Assembly: GCA_022575985.1 (NCBI GenBank)
Contig: JAKSXM010000014.1
Span: forward strand, 28,148,001 to 28,212,000
From: Anagrus nilaparvatae
Lineage: Eukaryota > Arthropoda > Insecta > Hymenoptera > Mymaridae
Length of the DNA stretch: 64,000 nucleotides
Direction of reading: 5' to 3'
Below, in pieces: positions 1-12,000 of the stretch (positions are counted from its first letter, which is position 1; every line of letters starts with the position of its first letter). The translations under genes and the position numbers were made by a program. Under the pieces are notes generated by a model, which worked only from the letters and a program-made list of their open reading frames with translations, was not told the origin of the DNA and made no database searches.

Positions 1-1667
1 GATGCACTTTCGCTTTCGTTATGTTTCTGTACTATAATACGTCTTTCTCCTTTTTGTAGTTTATAATATAAAATTTTTCTCCGAAAATAATCGTCGGCCA
101 AGAAAGGATACTGCGGAAGAGTTATAAAAATTCAGTGCAATGCTTTCAAATGTTAAGGTCACAATAAAATGAAGTTTTAATATCATTAATAGTGAAACAA
201 ACAACGATTTGTTTGCATTTATAAATTTATGCTGTGAAAGTGAGAGCTGTAATTTTCATTAAGCCGCATATATGATTGCGATGTGATTTTTGCGCGTTGA
301 TTGAAGAGCCTGTGACATGTTCACGAGTGAGAAGAGACCACATTAATCTGTAGGGTTTAGCAAAGCAATTTAAATATCAGGCTGCACGGTAACCAAAGCA
401 ATTTTGTATCATTTCCGATAACAAGCGTACTACATAATATAGTAGTAAGCTCTCTACACATTGACAATATAAGATAAAGTTGCGCGCGCGCTTAACATTT
501 TTCGGTAGCCAACACGTGTTTCCATCGTCAGAGGTTTCAGCAAACAACAAAAAATAAAAATATACATAATAGTAATACATATGTGTAAATCTTACGCATG
601 CGCTTGCCCAAATAAATTTATGCATGGGGACCTTGAGCCAGGCGGGTTCTCGGGCTTTGTCGTCCCAAAGAAAGAGAAGAGCGAGCTTTTTTCCCGTCAT
701 TTTTTGTTTTTTTTTTCAAAGCTCGCGTCTTCTTGTGTGCCGCTGAACTCGCTCGTTTTTGTTTGCTCTATTCCGTCTCCTTTGATTTTTATTACTTAGG
801 CGTCTTCATTTACCAAACACATAAAAGTGGATGATAACGGCAGTTTTTTACTAATTGTATTTCCATTCATTTGTTTAATTTTTCGATATTTAAGGTGTTA
901 ACAATGGCAACAAAGTGGTTAAATCATACATTATTGCATGTAAATTAGCAATTCTAATTTTAATTGTTTTTATAATTTCATTAAATACTTATAAATTATC
1001 TAATAATTATCTAAAAAATTTTCAGATCGTACAAATCAACCGCCTTTCAAAAAAAAGCCAGCTTAACCTCAACTGATTAAGTGAATTATATTTTCTTACC
1101 TTGTACGTGTGGAAGTGAGTGAATATAGTGTGTTTATAAAAAAAAAACGAAAAATATCATCCAGAGCTTAAAAAAGTTTTTTTTTTTTTGGATATTTAAA
1201 AAAAAAAATATATTATACATATATTTATAATATTTAAAGAATAATAAAAGAAAAAAAAAACAAAGACTATATATATCTATATATTTTCATAAATTTTAAA
1301 AGTTTTTAATGAATGATAAAAAAATTTTTCTCCGCTAGTGCCAAATAAAGAGTAAAAGTGCATTTATACATACATATATTTATATAAATAAGAAGAATGG
1401 TACAAAAATAACAGGATAATTTGAATATGAAATAGTTTACCGCAAACCAAAGAAATTCACCATTACCTCTTTCGAAAAAAGTTTCAAAATAATTCCTGTT
1501 AATCAAAACAAAATATAATCATAATAATAAAATAAGTGATCGTGCAACGTACAAAAAAAAGGAACTCAACGACGTCGCGTGTGTGATCAAAAGAAAACAA
1601 AGTTATACTAAAACCTGCAAAGTACAAATAATAATCAAGTTATTAAATAGTCCTCAACTATACAATA
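1..1667 (+). promoter_or_regulatory. Tet: Tet 5' flank, probable promoter and leader
   Basis: No long reading frame with protein-like composition is visible. A block at about 575-800 is richer in G+C and CpG than the rest and carries an NRF-1-like palindrome at 594-603. From about 840 to 1660 the sequence is A-rich, with many homopolymer runs, as expected for an insect 5' untranslated leader or first intron. The transcription start cannot be placed from sequence. The promoter assignment rests on position immediately upstream of the first Tet coding exon and on base composition only. Confidence 0.4.
594..603. promoter_or_regulatory. NRF-1/Ewg-like palindrome ACGCATGCGC
   Basis: The ten bases ACGCATGCGC match the core of the NRF-1 site (Erect wing in flies), which has the form GCGCATGCGC. 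It lies in the GC-richer block about 1.1 kb upstream of the Tet start codon. NRF-1 sites are typical of broad TATA-less promoters. A ten-base match is weak evidence alone; its position in the only CpG-bearing block of the 5' flank is what makes it worth recording. Confidence 0.35.
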
Positions 1668-1715
1668 ATGCCGGTGGTCGTCAAGTACGACAATGCGTGG
1701 CCAGCTAGGTACTAA
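1668..1715 (+). CDS. Tet: Short upstream ORF, or true N-terminal exon of Tet
   Basis: ATG at 1668 opens a 15-codon frame beginning MPVVVKYDNAWPA and ending with TAA at 1713-1715. Its codons are G+C-rich, unlike the flanking leader, which suggests real coding. Two readings are possible. It may be a translated upstream ORF 90 bases before the Tet ATG at 1805. Or it may be the real Tet start: removing 1709-1782 (74 nt, GT...AG) joins its frame exactly to the Tet frame through R-QDDLARK-M. The length matches the 74-89 nt introns elsewhere in this gene, but the donor GTACTA is weak. A stronger donor, GTAAGT, lies at 1736 but would give an intron of only 47 nt to the same acceptor. Confidence 0.45.
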   Translation: MPVVVKYDNAWPARY

Positions 1716-1804
1716 GTGCCTTAGTGAGCCCCACAGTAAGTTGTATAGTAAAAATCTTATCTGGGATCCCTTGCCTACAAAGGCAGGATGACTTGGCGAG
1801 GAAG

Positions 1805-3061
1805 ATGAGCGCTGCGGAGGTGAGCAAGGAGGCCGTCACCCGTGAGAGGTTGCAAAGTCCGCCCATTTTGGCGGAATCCAGCTCACCGGGTGGCGTACCC
1901 CATCAACATCACCTTCCTCACCACCATCAAACACAGCAAACCTTTCTCATTCAACATCAACAACAAATTCAACAACAGCATATTCAGCAGCGTCACCTGC
2001 CGCCGTTCAGTACTTTCGGAACGGCGGCAGTGGTTTCTGATCAGGAGGACCAACAAAACTCTACTTCATCGACGACGATGACAACAACTGATGGTCCCGG
2101 ACTTCAGACAAGCCAGGAACACAGTTTAAGCAGTCTAGGGGCTTGGGATTATTACGAAGGGTTATCTGGACGCTTAATCGATGCAAGAGGTGAAGTAGTA
2201 TTGGCCAGCCAGTATAGGCCATGGGAAAATAAAAACGCCGAAGGCTTACCAAGTTTTGCCAGTCAATTCGTGACAGGTGGGACTGGAGCCGAACCTAGCT
2301 CAGAAACCCAAACACTTACAACTCTTACACCTCTGTCACCAGCTTCGGCCTCACACTCGCCACCAATGGCCAATCTGCCGAGCTTCCATACCCTGGGACC
2401 AGTGCCACAGACTCACCATGGTCATCGGTATCCGTTGGTACCAGCACCTGTACAGGCTCGTGAAGTTCCTGTCATGCAACAGCAAATACTGGACGAGCGA
2501 AATATCCAGCTGCTGACAGGTCAACCAGGTTTTGTGCCTCAACCACAACACCATGGGCCACTTCAACCGCCACCACCGCCTACACATCACCACCAACCTC
2601 AGCACACAGTACTCACTGTTGTAAAGCAGGAGTACGCTCCTGTTAAACAGGAGTATCCTCAGTTGCATCATGCTAATTTTCAAAATCCTATGTCTACAGT
2701 TCTAGACTCATCGCCTGGCCCAAGGGTTGACGGGCGCAAAAAAGAGCGAAGAAAAATTCGAGCAGAATCCCATGAGGCTGATGAATCCAATGTTGGCCCA
2801 GGGAGTGCCGAAAGCTCAGGTCAAGTAGCCGCCGTATCCTCTACGGCTAATCGTGGTCCACACCATATGGGTGGTACTCTTGGTGATGGAGAATCTGAAT
2901 CTGGATTAGGAGATAAACCTGCCAAAAAGAAACGCAAAAGATGTGGCGAGTGCATCGGATGTCAACGCAAAGATAATTGCGGGGATTGTGCACCTTGTCG
3001 GAATGATAAGAGCCATCAAATTTGCAAGATGAGAAGATGTGAAAAACTTACAGAGAAAAAG
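1805..3061 (+). CDS. Tet: Tet coding exon 1: disordered N-terminus and CXXC zinc finger
   Basis: Encodes 419 residues from ATG 1805; the frame is open back to a stop at 1706-1708. The first 340 residues are His/Gln/Pro-rich and disordered, with two VKQEY motifs at about residues 276-289. The CXXC finger has eight cysteines at residues 380, 383, 386, 392, 395, 398, 407 and 412 in the pattern [24 protein letters not shown], preceded by a basic KKKRKR tract. CXXC domains of this type bind CpG-containing DNA. The exon ends in phase 0 at AAG followed by the donor GTAAGA at 3062. Ending an exon just after the finger lets an isoform start downstream without it. Confidence 0.93.
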
Positions 3062-6000
3062 GTAAGATCTATTAATCCAAACAAGGCAATTAAATTCTAA
3101 AAGTATTAACAAACATAACATTACATTACTCGCCTGATAAAGTTTTAATCTATAATACTTTCCCCGATAATCCCGGTAATCAACATTGAAAATCATACAC
3201 AGAAATAAAAAAATCATTTAAGAACTTAAAATAATTTTTGAATATTTTGGATTTTTTCCATTAAAAAATTAGCGTTATTAAAAATTATTAGAATTATCAG
3301 CAAAAAAAATAATGGGATAATCCTTGTTTTTTATAACATTAATGTAATCATGTAATGTTTATGTTTGGAAAATTGATAGATTTATTCATTTACAAAAATA
3401 TCCACTTTACGTCTTAAATGGTTTTAAAGCCCTAAAATAATAAAATTTTGGAAAAATTTTCTTTATTAGTAATAAAATAAAAAAAATGAACATTAAATTA
3501 GATTTTTTTTAATTAGATCTTAAATATATTTTTAAAAGTCTTGGGTACCAGCATAAATAAAAAAATTTCATTAATTTATTATTTAAATGATACTTAAAAA
3601 TTTTTGTGAAACAAAGAAAATTTTTTACCATGAAAATATTAAGTAGTAACAACCGAAATTTAAAAAAAAATTTTTTCGCGAAAATATAAATTTTTTTAAA
3701 TTGAAATTTCATAAGAAATCTTAAACCTTATTTCAAATTTAAGTATTAAATCAACAACTATAATTAATTTATTCTAATGAAAAATTTCGTTAATAATTTT
3801 GCAAAAATATTGTTTTTAATTTGAGCATTATTATTTATATTTTCACAAAACTACATTATAGTACTAATAATCGTTCGCATTAATAATCACACGAATGTCA
3901 ATATTTTTATATTTAAAAATAACTAAAAATCCAATTTGTCATTTAGATAAGTCATAATAACAAAAACAAAAATATTAAACACTGTATATTATTTTATCTG
4001 ATACATGCATTTAAATAATTGAAATTTTCGTTGTAATCGAATGTTATTTTGATTTTCGATAAGTAAACGATTTGAAAAAGTGAATCTGTATAGAAAAAAA
4101 ATTATCCAATTATTTCTTGTTAATAAAGTATTGTTCGAGACATAATTAATTAAGCGTCAGAAAAATTTAGTAATGCCGAATTTGAAGATTTTTTCCCTTT
4201 AGAATAGCAATAATTGTTAATAAACTAGCAGATATATTTAACAATTAATTACAAAGCCTTCAATAAAATCTTTAATGTTCATAATCAAATAAATGTAAAA
4301 AGAAGTAGGGTTAATTTTTTTTTGTAATCTTTCTGAATGCATGTTTAATATATTTTTAAACATCGTAATTAATCTGTGGGGTACAGCCAGTAACATTAGG
4401 TTAAAATCAGAGTTGAATTTTTCAGCTCGGCTAGATAATGTTCAAAAAATTTTATGGAATTTAGCTAGGAAACTTTAATTTAGGGTGAACTCAGCTAAGT
4501 TAATGTGTAAACACATTGTGTTGTGTTAATGACAGTGAAAATTCTTATTCATATGATTTTTCTTCCCTCTCACAATGAGCGTGCAATATTTTTAAAAAAT
4601 CATGAGCAAATAAAATATGGCATCCAAATTTTTAGGTATCCCGTTGATAGCATATTTTTATTAAACAACGAATAAAAAATGAAGAATTAAAAATTGATTT
4701 TTTCCTATAGATTAAAGTAGCTGGTAATGTTTAGTTAAACTACAAATACCATGAACTAAGTCAGTATCTTAGTAAGGTGTTAAACTTTGCGTGCTCTTCA
4801 AAGTTAATTACAAAGGGTTCTATGTTTTCATTGAAGTTTCTACCTATCAAGTTCCTCTTTCATCGATATACTGCAAAAAGGGTATGACTCGTGCCGTTGA
4901 GACAAAGCGGTTCATATCAAATTTTAAATGAACTCTGAACTTGAACAGCATGGTTAGGTCTAAATCCATATTTTTTTTCATGGTTTAAAACCTAATTTTT
5001 TATTAAAAACCATAAAAATGAACGTCTACCGAATATAAAAATGTTTTTAACGCAAGTGATAAAAAAAATTTTTTTTTGAAAAAAATTAAATTTTTAATGC
5101 TTGCATTAAATAATGACTTTTCAAATTTTTAAATTCTGTGTTCATCAATAACCTCATATTTATTTAAGAGTATGGCCATGAAAATTACAACACAAAAGAA
5201 TACTCATACAAATGACGCCGTTATAAGCTTTTTAATTTTAATTGTCATAAGAGTCCGCTATATGTTGCCTCCATTGTAAAACGAGCCATTTTTTTGGCAA
5301 AAGAAACAAATATTCTATTATTGAGGGGGATATTTTTAAAATAAGTGTCATTTTAATAAAAATGCTTAATAGGGTTAAATTTAAATGATTAATTTGCTTG
5401 AAGAAGTATCTAATAATTACGTGATAATTAGAATCAGTCTTCAAAAAAAAAGCTCAAAAAAATCACGTAAAAAACATAATTAAAAAAAGTATATAAATTT
5501 AAATAGGAAATTCGAAGTGAAAATTTAGCTAGGATAATTTAATATTTTACACAGTAGCATATTAAAAATGTGGATAGTAGTACATACATACAAAATTGGA
5601 CAACATCGCACGCAAAATTTCTTAAAAAACTATTGGATGATGGGCTTGTATATTATTATATTAAAATATATCACGTTAAAATTCGCGCATGCGTATATTA
5701 TTTCCTTAGTACGTGCCCTTTAGACATATACTTTAGATACTACTTTATTTCATTTTATTTATTTTTTTATTTGACTCACTAAAATCGAATCAGCAAATTT
5801 CTTTTTTTTTTCTTTCTTTTTAATTAAAACTACTTACAATACTTATAGAGACTTGAGATAGACATAGCATTTTTTGTATGCGGAGAATTTCCCTTTTAGG
5901 GTTTTCCCAGTGAATCAGTGTATAAATAAACTATTTTAAAAAAATTGCATGAAAAATTTTTTTATTATTAAAAAGTCAATTATTTTTTATCAAAAAAAAA

Positions 6001-9000
6001 TTTTTTTTTAATGATTGAGTTATTTTTATTCAGTTTGATGATAATATATATTATAGAGGAATACAAAAACATAATAAATTTTATTGTTAATATTTTAAAA
6101 CTCATTGTTTATCATAATAAATATAATATTTTTAATTTTATATTTACTATTGAATTTAAAATGAATTTGAAAATTGTAATTATATTAAAATATTAACTTT
6201 CTGATGCTTTCAAGTTTTTTTATTCTATTAATTTCTAGTTAAAACTGAAATTTAAAACATTTTGTTTGCAAAGCATGATTTTTGATAAATTTTGTAACTT
6301 ATTCAGGAACTTACTTAAGTATTAACTAAAGTTTCAAAAGTCACTTTTTTAAACTTAAATAGTAAGTACATATAAAACAAAATACGTTTCAGTAACGTTT
6401 TCGTTACATGCTCCAGAGAATTCATATATCACGCAATAGAATTGTACCTAACGACAATAAACATGATTCTAGTTTGACAATACTTTTATGATAAAGTATT
6501 AAGACTTTATACTCGAGCATTTTTTTAAAATAATTGTTTAAAATTGGAAAAAATATCAGATGCAGGATTTCTTGCTAATAAAATAAATTGATTAACTCGT
6601 ATCTGATATAGCATTTTAACTTTACAAAGTTTTAAATGAGGTAAATTATTCGTGTATACTTCAACTCTTGTTTACGGATTAACCCATTCCAGCGAAATGG
6701 GGTTTGTGTGGTCAGGGATTGAATTAGTTAACATACATTTTGTCCATCGTTTATCGGGTTGAATGAATTTATCTTAAGGGATGTGATTTGTAAATAATTT
6801 CATCCCTTTTTTGATTTAGCTTCGGGATTTTGTATACTCGAGTTTTTACTTTTTCTGGCATTCATCAATGGATGTAGCAAATTTCATACAATTAATTTTT
6901 ACTATATTTAACCTAACCAATTTTATGTAAATCGTCATTAAAGAGCTAATATCTGACTTTCCTTAATAAAAACACAAATCTGCAAGACTATATAAATTTT
7001 CTAAAATAAAATTAAACAACATTTTTAATCACCTATTATTGGTGTATATTAAATTTATCTCAAATTTATATATAAATTTCGAGATAAATTTAAAATTCAT
7101 ATATGAATGAAAAATTTAATTAAAGCAATTATCATATGTTTTTATCAAAGTAAATTTAATTTGTGATAATAAATAAACAATATTTATCAATAATTTCAAA
7201 TATAAATATTATCATTTTGCAAAGTCTGTTATTTTTTTCTCTCTTTGCATAAAATTCTATTAAACAATAAATAAATAAATTAATATCATATTTTATAAAA
7301 AAAAAAAAATTTAATTTCAGTTTTAAAACTATTTGGTAACAAAAGTACTACCAAGTATTTCAACAAATATCATTTAAGATATTGAAATATTTCAAAGAAG
7401 CGATCACAACAATTTTACTTATTAAAATTTTATTATATAAGAGAATGTTATAATACAAATTTCCCTAAGGAATATATTGTAACCCAGAAAATGTCAATAC
7501 ACAATAAAAAGGGATCTCAATGTTATTATATAGGGAATAAACATTGCATAAGAAAAAAATATAACCTGTGCACACGCATTGACCGATTACGATACCCTTG
7601 CACATATGTGTATTTTGTCCTCATGGAAATTTTAACCCCTTAAAGAAGGCGTAAAGTGGAATTTAACAACACACATCTACACCCCATTTGGATAACAAAA
7701 ATTTTACTCCCTTTATTAGCAAGTTGAATTATCTTTCATAATTTAAGTATATGGAATTTCAGATTATTAGGGAGACCATTGATAAATTACTACAAACTTT
7801 TTTTTTTTTTTTATTCAAAACTATTTTAATAAATGAATTCCCCCCTTAAAAATAAAACACCTTAGGTTATAAAAACAAACTAATGAATACCCATACCTTT
7901 TAAGTTAATTTCATTCAAAATTTGAAGGAATGTACAAATATTTTTTTGCATGTTCTTTCTTACACTGTCTTTATAATTTAGAGTCTTTAGATATGCTAGT
8001 ATTCTACACATTTCAATATTTTGAATACTATATTTTTTCTTATTTATTAATGGTTATGATTTACAGAATCTTTTGTCATTGGGGAAGTAAAATTTTTTAA
8101 CAATGCTCAGATTACTTTTAATTATAATTAATTCCATGTTATGTTTTCTATCAACGTTCAATAAAACATCACTGTAACTTGCCATTGTGCTTTACGCCTA
8201 TAGGGTTACAGTAATTAAAAAAAAAAAAAATCGAAAAAAAGACACACTCCAATATACATATTACATAGCACAATTTAAGCAAAATAAAATTTTTTCTTAT
8301 GAAATTTACATTTTCTTTTCCGAAAAAAGATCATAAGTTCTTAATGTTTCCTTTGTAAGCGGTTCTAATACATATTTGATAATATATTTTTCATTACACG
8401 CTGCAAAAATGATCTACTTTTTTACTTTCGGGCGATCTTTTTTTCGCTTTTAATGAAAAACTATGTGTTGAACGCAGGGAAAAAATGCAGAAAATCCTAT
8501 TTTTTTCCCTTGTTGAACAAGGGTAGATATTTTCTCTACTATGCCGGGCAATTATGACTACATTCTAATTTTATTAAGAGGCCATTTTTATTGCTCCTTG
8601 TAGATAAAAACATTTTGTAACTCGTGTTAGAATAGGACTTTCTTTACTAGTGGGCAATAATGACTATATTCCAATGTTGAGAGGCCGTCAATATTGCTAT
8701 TTGTAAAGAAAAAAACACTCATAACCTCATCTAGAAATATTAATTATTACCAAATGCAATTACAGGAACTCGGCGCTTCGTGCCTCGTACCTTTAAACCT
8801 CCACATTTAGAAAAATTAACATTTCTACGAGCCGGTTAAGAATGTACTATTAATACTAGCGGGCAATAATAACTGTATTTCAACTTTGAGAGACCGTCAT
8901 TCTTGTTCTAAAATGAAGAAACATTATTTGTCTGATCTAGAAACATTTACTTTGACCAAATGCAATTCCGCAGAACCTACACCTTCGCATTTTTGGCAAA

Positions 9001-12000
9001 ATAAACATTTCTACGAGCCGGTTGAGAATACATTGTTCTTAAACGGGCCTTAGAAAAGTTTATTTTGCTAAATGCGACGAATTATAAGCCCTCGGCGTAT
9101 AGCAAGACTGTAGTCTCGTTTGGTATAATGAACATTTCTAACATGAGTTTTAGAATGTATTTTCTTTACTAAGAGCAATAATGACTGTTTCTCAAAAATA
9201 GAATATAGCCTTTAATGCACGCTAGTAAAGAAATACATGTTTATTATACCAAATGTAACTACAGTCCCTACACGCAACGGCCCGTAATCCATTGCATTTA
9301 CCAAAATGAACACTTCTGAAACCCGTTTTAAAAATGTATACTAATATTTCTTATAATAATTTAAAATTTTCAACTAATATCACATCATTATATAGCCTGT
9401 AGAATCCATTTCATTTGCGAGAAAAAGTTAAAGTTATTAAATTACCTTGTAATGGCACCGTACAAATACAACGTTTTTTTATATGAAAATGAGAATTGTG
9501 TTGACACGATATACCTTTTCATCGTAAATGTGGGATAAAATTTTTCTCGAAAGTAAAATGATTTTTAAAGGTTATATAAAGAAGAGTTTTTAAAAAATTA
9601 TTTTAATTTAATAACCTCAGAAACCCCCGAGTTTAAATTGAGTAAATATTAAGATATCAATTAATAAGTTTTTATATCAAATAGGCCTCAAATACCCACA
9701 AAACAATTTTAAAAGCATGCAAATCGTATTGGAATTCAAAAATATCCTAATTTTTTTTATAAACCCCCAAAATACCACTCCTCAAATTTAACAAATAAGA
9801 CAAAAATTAATTTTCACCAAAATATATTTTTAGAACAATTAAGGACGCTCTGTCCACCACTGGGTGTTTTTTGCGAAGTATATTTGTAACTAAAATATTT
9901 TAACCATATATTTATTTATAATAATTTTTTAATGAAAGAATCAATACTTTTCAGTATTTAGTACAAGAATATAAAATAAAAAATTAAAAATGTTTATTTG
10001 TTTAAACAAATACAACCTGTTAAATTTTTGAAATTTTCGGTTCATAAAGGCCTGAGTTCCCAGATCTGGGCTACTTAGATCAAAATTCTGCTTAGCTCAT
10101 ATTGAAGATCATTCAATTCTAGGTGGAGGTATCGTGGGAAATTTTTCGCTAAACCTTTTCAGTAATGAGTTTATATTTGTTTATAAATTGTAGAGAATTT
10201 TTAACTTTTTTTTTATAAACAATTAGCTGTAACTCATTACTGAAGAGGTTTAGCGAAAAATTTCCCACGATACCTCCACCTAGAATTGAATGATCTTCAA
10301 TATGAGCCAAGCAGAATTTTGATCCAACTAGCCCAGATCTGGGAACTCAGCCTTTTATGACCCGAAAATTTCAAAAATTTAACAGGTCGTATTTGTTTAA
10401 ACAAATAAACAATTTTAATTTTTTTTTTTATATTCTTGTACTAAATACTGAAAAGCATCGATTCTTTCGTTAAAAAATTATTATATAAATAAATATATGG
10501 TTAAAATATTTTAGTTACAAATATACTGCGCAAAAAACACCCAGTGGTGGACAGAGCGCCCTTAAATAATTAGTAATTCTACAATTCAAGAAATAATTAT
10601 TAATGAGATTTTTCACTTTCAATTTTGAAGCAGCTTGTTATAATACATACGATGAAATCACGATGATAATATACACTTAACGTATGCAACACATATGTAA
10701 GATAGTATAAATCACTTTTACTTATGCGAAGAATACTTATTAATATTATATACTATATCCACTTATTCTAATAACAGCAATTTACCTTTAAAAAATAAAT
10801 AAATTATGAAAAGTTATTTTTTTATTTTACCTAATAAATATTCATATTAAATTGACTTTATCGATTATGTAAAAATTTGGAAAAACTAAGGGTATAACAA
10901 AGGGGAAGCTTGACCTATTCTCTGAGTTCACATTCTATTGTTATATTTTTTCTATTTCATTCTTCAAAAAAAAAGAACAATTTTTGCTGACACTTAACTT
11001 TCGAAAAATTCATTATTTTATTAAAGGCATTAATGTAAAAACGTCACATTAATAACAGGCTCAAATTAATTCAAAAATATTTCAAAACCGCATTTATTTT
11101 ATAAAAACATCTGATCAAAAAAGATGTATGTATTTAAAGAATTAAATGCCTTATGGTTGGTGTACCTTTAAAGAGGGCAATGAATCGAGAAAAAAAATTA
11201 TTGATTCCTCCAAAAAAAATTTCTAAAATTTGAATGAAAGAAATAAATAACATAAATAGTCACATATATAAACTAGTAATATCTAGAATAATAACATGGG
11301 CAAGTTCAAGGCACAATAGTTAAAGTTTATTGGCCTGCCCTCCTGCATTTAAAAAAATGATAACCTCTATAATACTTTGTTATTATCATCAAATATTTCA
11401 TCATAAATATATATAAAAAATTTATATTTTTTTTTTTTTTACAAAATTTCTTTAATGTCTTATTCGTTATTTTATCATATTAAGTTCATTGACATTAAAA
11501 TAATAATAATCATCCATTGACAAGAAAATGAATCGAAGACATGATTATAACAGTCTTTTCTTCTTTCTTTTTATATTCGTTTTTTTTTTTTCACTTTTTT
11601 GGTAACACTATAGTGTGTATAAACTTTCCAAGGCTTCAAAAAAGCCTTTTAAAATTAAACTGAAACTATAACTCATTCTCTCTTATAATTACACTTTTTT
11701 TTTTTTCTTTTAAAAGTAGTATAACATAAAATTAATTAATTTCTATAGATCTATAAAATATGTACACACACCTTAGTTATAAAATTTATGTAAAAATTAA
11801 TCCAGGTATCGTCACACATTTTTTTAAAAATACATCTGCTGTATCTAAACAATAGTAAATTTACAGCTGGTTTTTTTTAGATGAAATTTTTTTTTTTTTT
11901 CATTATTATTATTATTATTATTATTTTATTTTTTTTATATATTATTATTATATTCAAAAAGACTCCAATAATAATGAGATAATGGACTGGCTAACGTTTT

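Noticed and set aside
581..799. 72-codon ORF on the + strand upstream of Tet
   Set aside because: It coincides with the CpG-bearing promoter block; the peptide ends in a Phe/Leu/Ser-rich run from poly(T) and has no domain.
1736..1741. Strong donor GTAAGT in the Tet leader
   Set aside because: The nearest in-frame acceptor would make a 47-nt intron, shorter than the others, and the frame from 1668 already stops at 1715. Kept only as an alternative to the junction at 1709.
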